A DNA stretch of 33,943 bases from Paratrimastix pyriformis (taxonomy: Eukaryota; Preaxostyla; Paratrimastigidae), in NCBI GenBank assembly GCA_027972325.1, contig JAPMOS010000289.1, positions 1-33,943 of the forward strand. Direction: 5' to 3'. The translations under genes were made by a program, and so were the position numbers. How positions within the stretch are numbered: position 1 is the stretch's first letter; each line of letters starts with the position of its first letter. Below are positions 8,690 through 17,060 of this stretch, piece after piece. Under the pieces are notes generated by a model. The model searched no databases. It worked only from the letters and a program-made list of their open reading frames with translations, and was not told where the DNA came from.

Positions 8690-8850
8690 TGATGAATGGT
8701 GGGTGGTGGATGGGGATGGGGGGGAGGGGGGGAAGGGGAGGGAAGGGGAGGGGGAAGGGGGAGGGAAGGGGAGGGGGGAGCGGTGGGGGGAGCGGTGGGG
8801 GAGCGGTGGGGGTGGGGGGGTGGGGGGTGGGGGTGGGGGGGGGGGGGGGG
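8690..8850 (+). repeat. Long G-rich, purine-rich tract
   Basis: This stretch is almost entirely G with A, then with T, and includes many runs of four to ten G (GGGGAGGG, GGGGGTGGGG). The plus strand has high potential for G-quadruplexes. It is probably an expanded low-complexity sequence with no coding role. Confidence 0.85.
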
Positions 8851-9045
8851 TAGCTTGTACCCTGGCGACTGGTGTGAATAGGGCGCTGCGCTCAGGGTGG
8901 GGGTTTTCCCCGGCCCTCCGGAGTGGAGTTTCACCTGGCGAAGGCGCAAGTAACCATGACTTGTCACCTGCGCCCTGCAGCATGTTCTCTTTGGACGGCA
9001 TCTGTGGGTGTGTGCCTGTGTGGAGGTTGCGTGCATGAATGCACA

Positions 9046-9212
9046 TGATACTTCCCGGCTCCCGTCGGGTCCGTGTGCTCGGGCCGAAGCCCGCGGAAAG
9101 CATGGACCCCGGTCCGCCCTCCCCGCGAGACAGGGCCAAAGCCCGCGGGACCCCGGTTCGCCAGACAAGCTCGCTGGATGGTCGTCCCAAGGGGCCCATG
9201 GGTCGGCTCCCG
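9046..9212 (+). repeat. Dispersed GC-rich repeat, copy 1
   Basis: The sequence starts TGATACTTCCCGGC and includes GGGTCCGTG, CTCGGGCCGAAGCCCGCGG, GGTCCGCCCTCCCCGCGAGA and CCCATGGGTCGGCT. The same blocks appear in the same order on the opposite strand at 24,705-24,836, and a short end fragment recurs near 26,797-26,813. It is a host repeat family, possibly a SINE or a retroelement end, present inside the element that invaded the fibre gene. Confidence 0.75.
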
Positions 9213-9322
9213 CCCCCCAGTGAGACGTGCATGCCTTTGGAAAAGTGTGCGAGAGTGGATGGTGGATGTGCAATCGACAAGAAGCTACATCTGCCGCTTT
9301 CACCATGACCGAGACTGTTTTT

Positions 9323-9396
9323 CTCCCAGTAGCTTAGGTGGTAGAGAGCAGGTTCAGTGGTCTTCAGGTCTGTGGTTCAATCCCGTCGTCCTTCGT
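9323..9396 (+). other. tRNA-like module with A and B boxes
   Basis: TAGCTTAGGTGG (9330-9341) matches the pol III A box exactly. GGTTCAATCCC (9374-9384) matches the B box, at the spacing of a tRNA gene. The D arm can fold (GCTT/GAGC), but the anticodon and acceptor stems do not form well, so this is more likely a tRNA-derived SINE head or decayed tRNA than a working tRNA gene. Confidence 0.5.
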
Positions 9397-9414
9397 CTTA
9401 AATGCCTTAACACC

Positions 9415-9725
9415 TCATCGTTTACCAGAAAATCACCAGGGAGGTTTACCTGAAAAGTGAGGTGGGGCCGTCAGGTGAGGGGGCTGGTAAAAAGTAGGTG
9501 GGGAAGCGAAATTACCTGAATTCATTTTTACCTGAACTTTACCAGAAAGTCACCAGGGGACGTACCAGGGATTCACCAGGGGACATACCAGAAAGTCACC
9601 AGGGGACGTACCAGGGGACGTACCAGAAAGTCACCAGGGGACGTACCAGGGATTGTACCTGATTCGCCTGAGATAGAACCTACCAGAACGGGTAGGTAAA
9701 ATTCAGGTAAAATTCAGGTAAAATC
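9415..9725. repeat. Right subterminal array of ACCAGG/ACCTG motifs
   Basis: This is the counterpart of the left array. It has a tandem section (about 9,540-9,660) of roughly 20-base units of the form TCACCAGGGGACGTACCAG, then three CAGGTAAAATT copies leading into the terminal repeat. The end motifs are inverted relative to the left arm. Confidence 0.65.
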
Positions 9726-9740
9726 CCGAATCATCTTGTA

Positions 9741-11190
9741 TTGGTGCTACTGATATGCTTTCCATATATTCAAATAAACTTAAGACTGCATTTCCATTTG
9801 AATGTCCATTTATTGGCTCAAACACTGGCTCTCTCAAAATATCAATGTATCCTTATGGTAACACAAACTGGGGCATTTATCAAGCAAGCTCTGGTGCAAA
9901 TGCTGACTTCTCTGGTACTGGTTCTGCATGCGCCGGCTTTGATATGAACAATGCAATTCGATTCCGTGTCTATGACAGTTCTTCAACTGGAATAATCTTC
10001 GAAAACTCAAACAATGTATGCAACTTCTCTGCAAATGCTAACACTGGTACTTTCTGGACTCGTGGACTGCTGACGGCTGGTGGAAATTTGGCAAGCCCTA
10101 AAATCAGTTCACCTGCTTCTTCCGCAAATCTCGGGCTTAGAATTGGTTTCAATGGAACTGTTGATAACGCCTGGGGCGCTTACATGTCTGCAACCACTTC
10201 ATTTGACAATTCAACTGCATGCGTTGGAAATGATTTCTCTGGTCAAGCACTTCGACTTCGTGCATATAACAATGCTAACTGCGGTATGATATTCGAAAAT
10301 AGTGACAATGTCATGAACCTCTCATGCAATGCAAACAGTGGTAATCTTTGGCTACGTGGCATGGCAACACTGAATGGTGGCTTAAAACTACCTAACAACA
10401 CCTCCGGATATCTATATAGTGATGCAAATGGTAATATCACCGCAACTACTGTAACTTCCACTTCTGCTCAGTCTCTCGCTGCTAATAGTGGCTCTTCCAC
10501 TAATATCTCATCGAATAATAATCTTATTAACATTTCTGGTGATACTACAAGTTCATACTTTAATGCAAATAACGCTAACTTTGGAGTTGTTTTTAATGTT
10601 GGAGGGGCTAATGTGATTAACTTTGGTAAGACTCGTGTGACTTCACCTGTCATATTAGCTACTGCTCAATCAACTGGTGATTCTCTGCAAATTTACATCG
10701 ATACTACTGGAAAAATACATGTTCCTACATCCTCAATTCGATACAAGGAAAACGTAATGGATATGGCTGATACGTCATATTTATATAAGTTACGTCCCGT
10801 CAATTTCAATTACAAGGCTGATGAGAAAAGGTCAAATGCTATGGTCTAATAGCTGAAGAATGTGTTGATGTATGTCCTGATTTAGTATATTACAAGGATG
10901 GCGCTGTTGAAGGTATTCGACAAGATCGTTTGCCTTTCATGATGCTCAATGAGATGAAAAAACTAAAGGCACATTGTGATTCACTCACTGATGAAAACAT
11001 GTCATTAAAAGCTCAAATAGAAACACTTAAAACTGCTGTAGCGGAAATCAGACAGATGATTTCTGTTACGTTCGAAACTACTCAACCTTCTTCAATTGAT
11101 AATGGTAAAATGGCATTCTATCTCGCTGATGACTCAACACTGAAGGCTACATGGAAGATAAACAATGTACGACAAGCTACCAATATTTAA
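9741..11190 (+). pseudogene. Tail-fibre-like gene, C-terminal part with S74-type chaperone
   Basis: This is the later part of the fibre gene beyond the inserted element. It shows two tandem units of ~95 residues sharing the pattern G(I/M)IFENS.NV.N.S.NAN.G..W.RG. A low-complexity Asn/Ser/Thr region follows. Then comes SIRYKENV with LYKLRPVNFNYK, the hallmark of the Peptidase_S74 intramolecular chaperone that trimerises and self-cleaves at the end of phage tailspikes and fibres. A helical, coiled-coil-like end follows (LNEMKKLK…). The Ser before the helix-rich region and the Lys would be the catalytic pair in this family. The gene is broken, with about one break besides the insertion. Confidence 0.7.
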
Positions 11191-11859
11191 GCAAAAGAGA
11201 CTTTGAATTGTCTGCTTTCTTCTTCCCTTCTTTCACTATAAGTAGCTGTTTGCATGAGGCTGAGATTCCATAATGCTGCTTATCATCAACCCATACTTTA
11301 AGTTGGACTATCATTTTAACTGTGCTCCCTGGATTGACGGCTTTCCGTAAATCCTCGTTTGTTTGTATTGTTGTGTCCTGTTTTACCTCACCATCTTCAT
11401 CTTTTCGGAAGACACTCGGATACAGTGTATCTGCATATCCAACTGCTACTTTATAGTAGCTCGGAAACTTGTCATTATCACTCGTCTTGGCAAATGATTT
11501 GTATTGAAATTCATCTGGTTTGCCTTCTTCAAAGTACCATTCACAATGCTTTCCACATTGTTTTGACAGTACTTCTCGAGCTTGTCTATCATCTTCTTAA
11601 AGTCATCGCCTACATTCTCAACTGGTAACCTGATGGTTTTAGTGTTCTCGTAAAAGTTCACTCCATAAGGTCCTAAGTCGATTTGTGGCGTCTGAACTAA
11701 TAGGTTACTACCATTATGTTCAATGTGACACATCTTCATTGCCTTCTCTTGCTTCCTGGACGATTCAGATAAGGCTTCAATTGACAGCTTCTTAACTGTG
11801 AAATCGTTCGGAATGATCACAACTGGCATATCAGACTCAACAGATTGCTTGCTTGACAT
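11191..11859 (-). pseudogene. DUF5871-like small viral gene, broken
   Basis: Coding signal runs on the minus strand from MSSKQSVESD at 11859 to about 11,200, converging on the fibre gene. The first part contains QIDLGPYGVNFYENTK and a helix (DDFKKMIDKLEKYC). The later part contains YYKVAVGY and, near the end, a beta stretch with VKMIVQLKVWVDD. From memory, this order resembles DUF5871-type proteins of algal large DNA viruses, which have been suggested to be OB-fold, DNA-binding proteins. The resemblance is by eye and uncertain. The gene is broken at about one place. Upstream, ATAGTTAGTATATAATAA is a possible promoter. Confidence 0.45.
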
Positions 11860-12411
11860 TAGTGGTTATTATATACTAACTATAGATAATAATTTTTCTT
11901 AAAATACCTTTACTGATTCAGTGATTATAATGAGTGCGCATTCTGATGAGATATTCCTCATTATATCATCAGTTGCTCATTGAATTATCATCTTAAAACA
12001 CTCAGAGCTCAAATGATGAAACGCTGTTTTTATCTCTTTGAAATAGAAGGTAAATCTGATTGATTTCTCTTTCAATTCATGTTCTCCCTATTGAAATTTT
12101 CGCTTTAAAGGGCTCGGTGCTGAAATCAAATTTCATCTTGTTTTATCATTTTGTCATACTTTTCCATTTTCTTAGAATCAATTATTTGAGCTGATTCAAT
12201 CAAAAAGAATGCATCATTTACTTAAGATTGATGCATTATTTAATGATCACTTTGAAAAGCACTTTGTCACAATTTTATTTTGAATGAAGAGATAAGCTGT
12301 TTCTGATTGAATTCTCTTTCGTTTGATGCTTAAGATGATTGAATTGTTTGATTTGACAAAATGGCAAAATAATTTCTGGGACAAAAATGGAAAAAATTGA
12401 AAATGCATGGA
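11860..12411. other. Gene-free AT-rich terminal region
   Basis: No reading frame of note. The sequence has many loosely related segments built from TGATTGA, TTCTCTTT, ATCATCTTAA and TGCTTAA, suggesting decayed repeats related to the tandem units that follow. As the last part before the composition change, it may belong to the terminal region of the virus-like element. Confidence 0.4.
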
Positions 12412-12690
12412 GAATTCGCTTTTGCCTCTAATTTCGTTTGTAGCTCGAATGAATTGATGCTTAAATCATTCCAAGCTGATTAAAATAAAATGCTCGTTTT
12501 ACTTAAAAAACATTGAGAAAAAAGATTTTGCTCTGAAGAAATCGATTTTAGCCTCAAATAACGTTTGTAGCTCAAGAAAATTAATGCTTAAATCATTCAA
12601 AGCTGATAAAATAAAATGCTCCTTTTCGATAAAAAATAATGAGAAAAAAAGATTTTGTTCTGAAGAATTCGATTTTTGCCTCAAATAACA
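12412..12690. repeat. 127-bp tandem repeat, about 2.2 copies
   Basis: The block GAATTCGCTTTTGCCTC…TTTGTAGCTC…TTAATGCTTAAATCATT…AAAATGCTC…GAGAAAAAAGATTTTG recurs with an exact 127-base period (GCCTC anchors at 12,424, 12,551 and 12,678). The copies differ at scattered positions, so they are not very recent. They lie ~60 bases from the change to GC-rich DNA. Terminal arrays of this sort occur in Polinton-like viruses, but the matching left end is not visible. Confidence 0.75.
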
Positions 12691-12748
12691 ACGCAAGCGT
12701 GAAAAATTGTGTGTGAAAATCGATTGTCTCAGAACTCTCCTTTTATAA

Positions 12749-13519
12749 CTACTGTTCCAGGCGTCCCGTCTTGAACGCACGTGCAATGACACCCGCGAGC
12801 TTGTCCACCGTGACGACCAGCACCGGGGCAGGCTTGACGGCCGACAGTTCCCGCAGCTGGCCACCGCAGGAGCACTTGTCAACTCGCAGGGGGTCCAGGC
12901 TGCTCGCCAGCAGGAAGGTGCTCTCGGGGGTCTCCCAGGATGTCGCCGCTCCGCACTTCGCGCACAGAGAAGTCCCCCGCGACGAGGCTCGGAACAAGTC
13001 TGGCCTCCTTGCGGCGGAGAGCACCGCGAGCATGAGTTCCGAGGCGTCCGCGTAGGCGCCCCGCCGGGCCCTGATGTGCGGCATGTCTCGGCTGACGGCG
13101 GTCACCACAGGCCGAATGTCCACCGCCGTCGTTGTTGAGGGGTGCGCCGCCGCGGCGACGGCCGCCCCGATGACCTCGAGGACGGGTGTGCCCCGAAGCG
13201 ACGCCTCGACTGGGCCGGGGGCGCGAAGGCGAAGGCCGGCCAGGAGTTGCACCGTCGCCGCGTACGCGCACGACTGGCCGTCGTCATTCGTCACCCCGGC
13301 CGGGATCCGCCGCTGAGGCGAAGGCGGTGGTTCTGGTGTGGCCAGGGGACGGTGTCCAGAGCTTGATCGGGTGGACGGTCGAGTCGCCGCGGCGAGGCGG
13401 AGGAGGTCCCCGAGCGTGAGAGCCTTGCCGTGTCGACGAAGTGCGCTGATCAGGGCCCTCCGTCTGTCCGGCTCGCTCAACTTGCCGCGGGGCACGATGC
13501 GCCGAGGCCACGCAGGCAA
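12749..13519 (-). pseudogene. USP-type (C19) ubiquitin protease domain, front half only
   Basis: The 256-residue minus-strand frame contains GVTNDDGQSCAYAATVQLL (residues ~75-93), matching the USP cysteine box (G.xN.G.(T/S)C…N…Q.L). It is followed by GAYADASELMLAVL, which matches the usual QxDAxEFL segment, then CAKCG and CSCGG zinc-ribbon pairs, and PVLVVTVDKL matching the strand after the ribbon. The histidine box that should follow is missing. The frame ends at 12,749, exactly where the sequence turns AT-rich, so the gene seems cut off by the junction with the virus-like element. It continues upstream into the Gln-rich and SAP-like segments in other frames. It would have been a deubiquitinase-like module of a host gene or a retroelement. 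Confidence 0.55.
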
Positions 13520-13735
13520 GACCAGTACCAGTCAGCCGGCACTTGCCACAGGATGTCGTCGAGCACGTCGTCGGGCGCGTTGGGTTCGAGCAGGGTCTCG
13601 ATGTCCTCGCCTGAGATGAGGGGATGGGGGCAGCGACTTGCTGGGCGGTGGTGTATGGGTGGCGCTGCTCTTGTCGGTGGCGGACGACCCGCCGCTGCCC
13701 GTGGCCTCTGAGGCCTCGTCGAGCGGCGGGAAGGG

Positions 13736-14331
13736 GAGCTGGGCCTGCTGCTGCTGGGCCTGCTGCTGCTGGGCCTGCTGCTGCTGCTGCTGGGCCTGCT
13801 GCTGCTGGGCTGCTGCTGGGCCTGCTGCTGGGCCTGCTGCTGCTGCTGCTGCTGCTGCCGCTGCCGCCGCTGCTGCTGCTGCTGCTGCTGGGCCTGCTGC
13901 TGCTGGGCCTGCTGCTGCTGGGCCTGCTGCTGCTGGGCCTGCTGCTGCTGGGCCTGCTGCTGGGCCTGCTGCTGTTGGGCCTGCTGCTGCTGGGCCTGCT
14001 GCTGCTGGGCCTGCTGCTGCTGGGCCTGCTGCTGGGCCTGCTGCTGTTGGGCCTGCTGCTGCTGTTGCTGGGCTTGCTGCTGCTGGGCCTGCTGCTGCTG
14101 TTGCTGGGCCTGCTGCTGCTGTTGCTGGGCCTGCTGCTGCTGGGCCTGCTGCTGCTGGGCCTGCTGCTGCTGGGCCTGCTGCTGCTGGGCCTGCCGCTGC
14201 TGGGCCTGCCGCTGTTGGACCTGCTGCTGGGCCTGCTGCTGCTGGGCCTGCTGCTGCTGGGCCTGCCGCTGTTGGGCCTGCTGCTGCCTGCTGCTGCTGC
14301 TGGGCCTGCTGCTGGGCCTGCTGCTGCTGGT
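13736..14331 (-). repeat. Gln/Ala-coding minisatellite (CAGCAGCAGGCC)n
   Basis: About 590 bases consist of 12- to 18-base units of CAG repeats punctuated by GCC on the minus strand. In one minus-strand frame this reads as QQQAQQQQAQ for over 180 residues, and in another as SRPSS repeats. Both upstream (SAP-like) and downstream (USP-like) segments are in different frames from the Gln frame, so repeat slippage has probably shifted the phase. The plus-strand Leu-rich readings are shadows. Confidence 0.85.
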
Positions 14332-14390
14332 GTGGCCGCTCCTCGGGCTGCTCTCGTTGCGCGTCTGCTGGGTCGGCGGCAGCCTGGGCA

Positions 14391-15050
14391 CACCGCGAGT
14401 CCCCGGACTCGGAGGGTGGTCTTCAGGCTCCTTGCTGTGAGAAGGGAGGGCCGGGGCCAGTGGTTCTTGGGAGGGGGAGTGAACAGGCCTCGGGAGACAC
14501 TAGTTGCGCCAGAGCTCACTTCGGGCTCGTCCGGGGAGCCGAGACCGGTGGGCTCCATCCCCATAAGTGGGGGAAGAGACGACTCGAAGTCGAAAAAAGG
14601 GGCTACGGGCCCGGCCGGGGTCGAACCCGGGGTCACCAGCACTGCAGTGGAGCGCTCTCCTGTTGAGCCAACTTCGAGTTGCATTGGAGGGGCTGTGGGT
14701 CCGTCGCTCTTCTCGGGTCCCGGGGCTGCCCCAGCGGGGCCGGACCCGGCGGCGGAAGCCGGTGGTGTGATGAGTGGTGCTTGGAATCCAGACGCCGATA
14801 TATCGATCCAACTTTGGAGTTTCAATATCTGCAACACCTTCTGAGGTGTGAAGTGCCGTTCTGCGAGCAGAGGAGCCAGCTGGGCGATGAGGGTCGTTTT
14901 CTTCGATGGCGACTCATAGTCAACTCCAAGAGAAAGACATAATCGCTGCAGGTAGACGGTGCCCACCTTGTTCGATAGGATTGATTTCCATTCCAATTCA
15001 GGGAAGGCGCGATCCATAAGGCCGGCAGGTTGTGACTCGAGTTGTGACAT
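14391..15050 (-). pseudogene. SAP-like N-terminus of the minus-strand gene remnant
   Basis: The frame starts MSQLESQPAG at 15,050. Residues ~30-65 (YLQRLCLSLGVDYESPSKKT) resemble a SAP-type helix-extended-helix DNA-binding motif, followed by a helix (TPQKVLQILKLQ). Then comes a Pro/Ala/Gly-rich region. A tRNA-like module lies within this reading frame at 14,594-14,680, which suggests either an exonised SINE or that the frame is open by chance there. The frame runs into the minisatellite. With the USP-like segment it would form one product: SAP-like, Gln-rich, USP. It is head to head with the LINE starting near 15.1 kb. Confidence 0.4.
14594..14680 (-). other. tRNA-like module with pol III terminator
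   Basis: On the minus strand, TGGCTCAACAGG (A box, 14,659-14,670) and GGGTTCGACCCC (B box, 14,617-14,628) lie at tRNA spacing, with a foldable D arm (GCTC/GAGC), and a run of six T follows at 14,594-14,600. The anticodon loop could read GCA (Cys), but the acceptor and T stems do not pair cleanly. This is probably a tRNA-derived SINE head or pseudo-tRNA. Confidence 0.5.
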
Positions 15051-15145
15051 TCAATCGCCAAATGTATTTGAAGCAATTGTTAGGAAAGAAGGATTGATGA
15101 AGTGGAATAAGAAAAGGGGTTCGCTGGCTCGGGAGAGGAAAGGAA

Positions 15146-16996
15146 GTGCTCGCGGAAAAAGAAGTGCGAGTCGACAGTACCAGACGTGAACCTGCACCGC
15201 AAACGATCGAGCAGATCGTGCGGAATGCTCTCAGGACGAACCTGGGAAATAATGAATTGGAAATGCTGATCTATTGTTTTATTATTGGTAGGAGAATGAC
15301 AGCTATCAGTCGAGTGTTGGCAAGAATGCTTTATTCTGAGAGAGCTCATCGAGGCAAGGGATGGAACAGGGGAATGCGGGAAAGTAGGAGGGAACAAGGG
15401 AATGGGAATGAACCATTTTCGTCGTGTTGGACGTATTTTGGTGCCGTAGTGAAGGGGATGCAATCGATGATCTGCGGCCTGGCAACGATCCTCACTTTGT
15501 TGTTCTTCTGTGGTGCGGTAGGTGCTATGTCAACTTCGGTGCTGGACTCCCCTGCTCCTGGCCAAGCGTTGGCCCCTGCCCCTGGTTCGGCCGATCCAGT
15601 TGCTGCGGTGGCTCCTGCCCCGCTGGTCCCGTCCCCGGTTGTTGGTGGGGCTGCGGAGGAGGCTGTCCGTCCGGACGGGTCTCCAACGGTTTCGGTGGAT
15701 GGCGCTGTGGACGAGGCTGAGCCGGTGCGCAGAGGGAAGGGATTGTTTGGGCCCGTGGTCAAGGATAGGTGGCTGGTCAGAATCCACCACCCTGATGCCC
15801 GCAGTCTGCCGAGACCCCCAGCAAAGATGGATGCGCTGCCCATGGTGGGAAACACGGCTCTGTCCCTGGGGTGTGCGGGGAACATGTTGGATGAGGCGAA
15901 GGCCTGGGCGGAGTCGGTTGGTGCCCAGGTGATGTCGGCCACCCCCTCTGCTGGCGAGAGGACAACCTTCCTATCAAATGAGATGGTAGCCCCCGAGGCT
16001 TTATTTGCTGCGTGGAAACGGCAACGCACCAGCACGACCAATGTTGGAGTGACCCCTTGCGGCCGGAGCCTGGTCCTGGAGGTGCGTGGCCCGGTTGAGC
16101 GGGCTGTTACCCGCCCGGTGAAGGTCCCAGTGCGGTCAGCGTCGCGCGAGGTGGAGGTGCGTTGGAGGCTGGCCCCAAGCGCTGCGAAGAAGACCGAAGA
16201 CCTGGGCTGGCGCAGCGGAAGGTCGGAGATGGAGCTCGAAGTGGCCCTCCAGGCTGCCCTGGACGAAGGGACAATTGCGGATGCATCTGCGGTGAAATGG
16301 GACAGTGGCATGGTCTTTGCAGCGCCAGCGGACCTGGTCTCCCTTAAAGGTCTGATTATCCCGCTACCGTTGGCTCACTGTTTTGAGGACAGTGGCTCTG
16401 TTCCGGATGGAAAAGAGGGAGAAGGCCAGGCCGGCCTTCATCGGAGGCAAGGCCCTGCAGCGAAGCTGGCCTCGGTCTTCGAAGGGTTCGACCACCCTGC
16501 AGCGGTGACGCCGGCGTCAGCCCGGCCCCTGGTGACGTCGCCGACGCCGTCAGTGCCGGTGACGCCGACTCTGGCCACGCCGGGGACGGGGCAGGCTATG
16601 CAGCCCGAGGATGGGGCGGCGAAGAGTGCCCTGGCGAGAAGGGGACGGCAGCTGTCAAGACTGCCTCGGCGACAGATACGGCCAAGAGCAAGAAGAGGAA
16701 GCCCAGCCCAAGCGGGGAGCGACGTTCGTCGCACTCGCATCACCACACGCATGCACATGGGCATGGGTCGTCGCATCGGTAACGATGAGGGGCCTCTCGA
16801 AGCTAGGCGCGCTTCTGAGATGTATATGGAGACGGGCCATCGCGCTGTAAACATTTTTGGTGCGTCTCTGGAAGAGGAGTATGGATGGGGACAACGAGGG
16901 GTAACAAGGGGCAGACTGGAACGGTGGGATGGAATTGGGACAGTGATCGATCGCGGCATCTTGAGGTGGTGGGACTCTGCATTGTGTTTTGCGTAA
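15146..16996 (+). pseudogene. LINE ORF1-like protein
   Basis: A long open frame covers 616 codons. A natural start is Met128 at 15,527 (MSTSVLDSPAPG), leaving the upstream part as leader. A Pro/Ala/Val-rich N-terminal region is followed by a better-folded middle (residues ~205-420, with WLVRIHH, EVEVRWRLAPS). No CCHC knuckle or RRM could be recognised with confidence. Near 16,590-16,780 another phase reads as a Lys-rich tail (TAKSKKRKPSPS) ending in a His-rich stretch (HSHHHTHAHGHGSSH) before a stop at 16,781, which looks like the true C-terminus and implies one frameshift. Its position ahead of the endonuclease-RT gene supports ORF1. Confidence 0.45.
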
Positions 16997-17060
16997 GGCA
17001 AGTGAGCGGAGAAGGGTATGGAACGGAACAGACTGGAACAATGGGCGTGGCAGGGTCAAT

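Larger units (their letters stand above)
8210..9738. mobile_element. 1.53-kb non-autonomous DNA element in the fibre gene
   Basis: The ends are inverted copies: CAAGATGATTCGG at 8210-8222 and CCGAATCATCTTG at 9726-9738. The similarity extends imperfectly inward to about 33 bases (TTTTACCTGAATTTTACC-like). Both ends are flanked by TA (8208-8209 and 9739-9740), which fits a TA target duplication as made by Tc1/mariner-type and some other DNA transposons. No transposase is encoded. Both arms are packed with short ACCTG/ACCAG motifs, and the GC-rich centre holds a GT microsatellite, a G-rich tract, a dispersed repeat and a tRNA-like module. The composition is unlike the surrounding AT-rich genes, so it came from the host. 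The superfamily cannot be decided from sequence alone. Confidence 0.75.
1..12745. mobile_element. Virus-like element (Polinton/PLV/adintovirus type), partial, fossil
   Basis: This AT-rich block carries short, tightly spaced genes on both strands, including a double-jelly-roll-type major capsid gene, an A32-like packaging ATPase and a phage-type fibre gene. That set is typical of Polinton-like viruses, adintoviruses and relatives. The left end lies outside the window. The right limit is placed at the abrupt change to GC-rich sequence near 12,745, so no terminal repeats or target duplication can be checked. Several genes are broken (roughly four to five breaks in all) and one holds an inserted element, while the ATPase and some small genes look whole. 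This suggests an integrated copy of moderate rather than great age. Replication, integrase and protease genes are not in the visible part. Confidence 0.8.

Noticed and set aside
8345-9306. Overlapping minus-strand frames of about 300 codons rich in Pro and His-Thr repeats
   Set aside because: They consist mostly of the GT microsatellite and the G-rich tract read backwards, inside a non-coding inserted element.
14594-14680. Functional cysteine tRNA gene
   Set aside because: The promoter boxes and a possible GCA anticodon are there, but the acceptor and T stems do not pair, so a working tRNA cannot be supported.
13624-14844. Long plus-strand frame rich in Leu and Gly/Ala (LLLGLLLLGLLL)
   Set aside because: It is the reverse reading of the CAG/GCC minisatellite. 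No natural protein pattern is present outside the repeat.
15346-16311. 321-codon minus-strand frame opposite LINE ORF1
   Set aside because: GC-rich DNA leaves both strands open. The plus-strand frame is longer, fits the LINE order, and the minus frame shows no domain.
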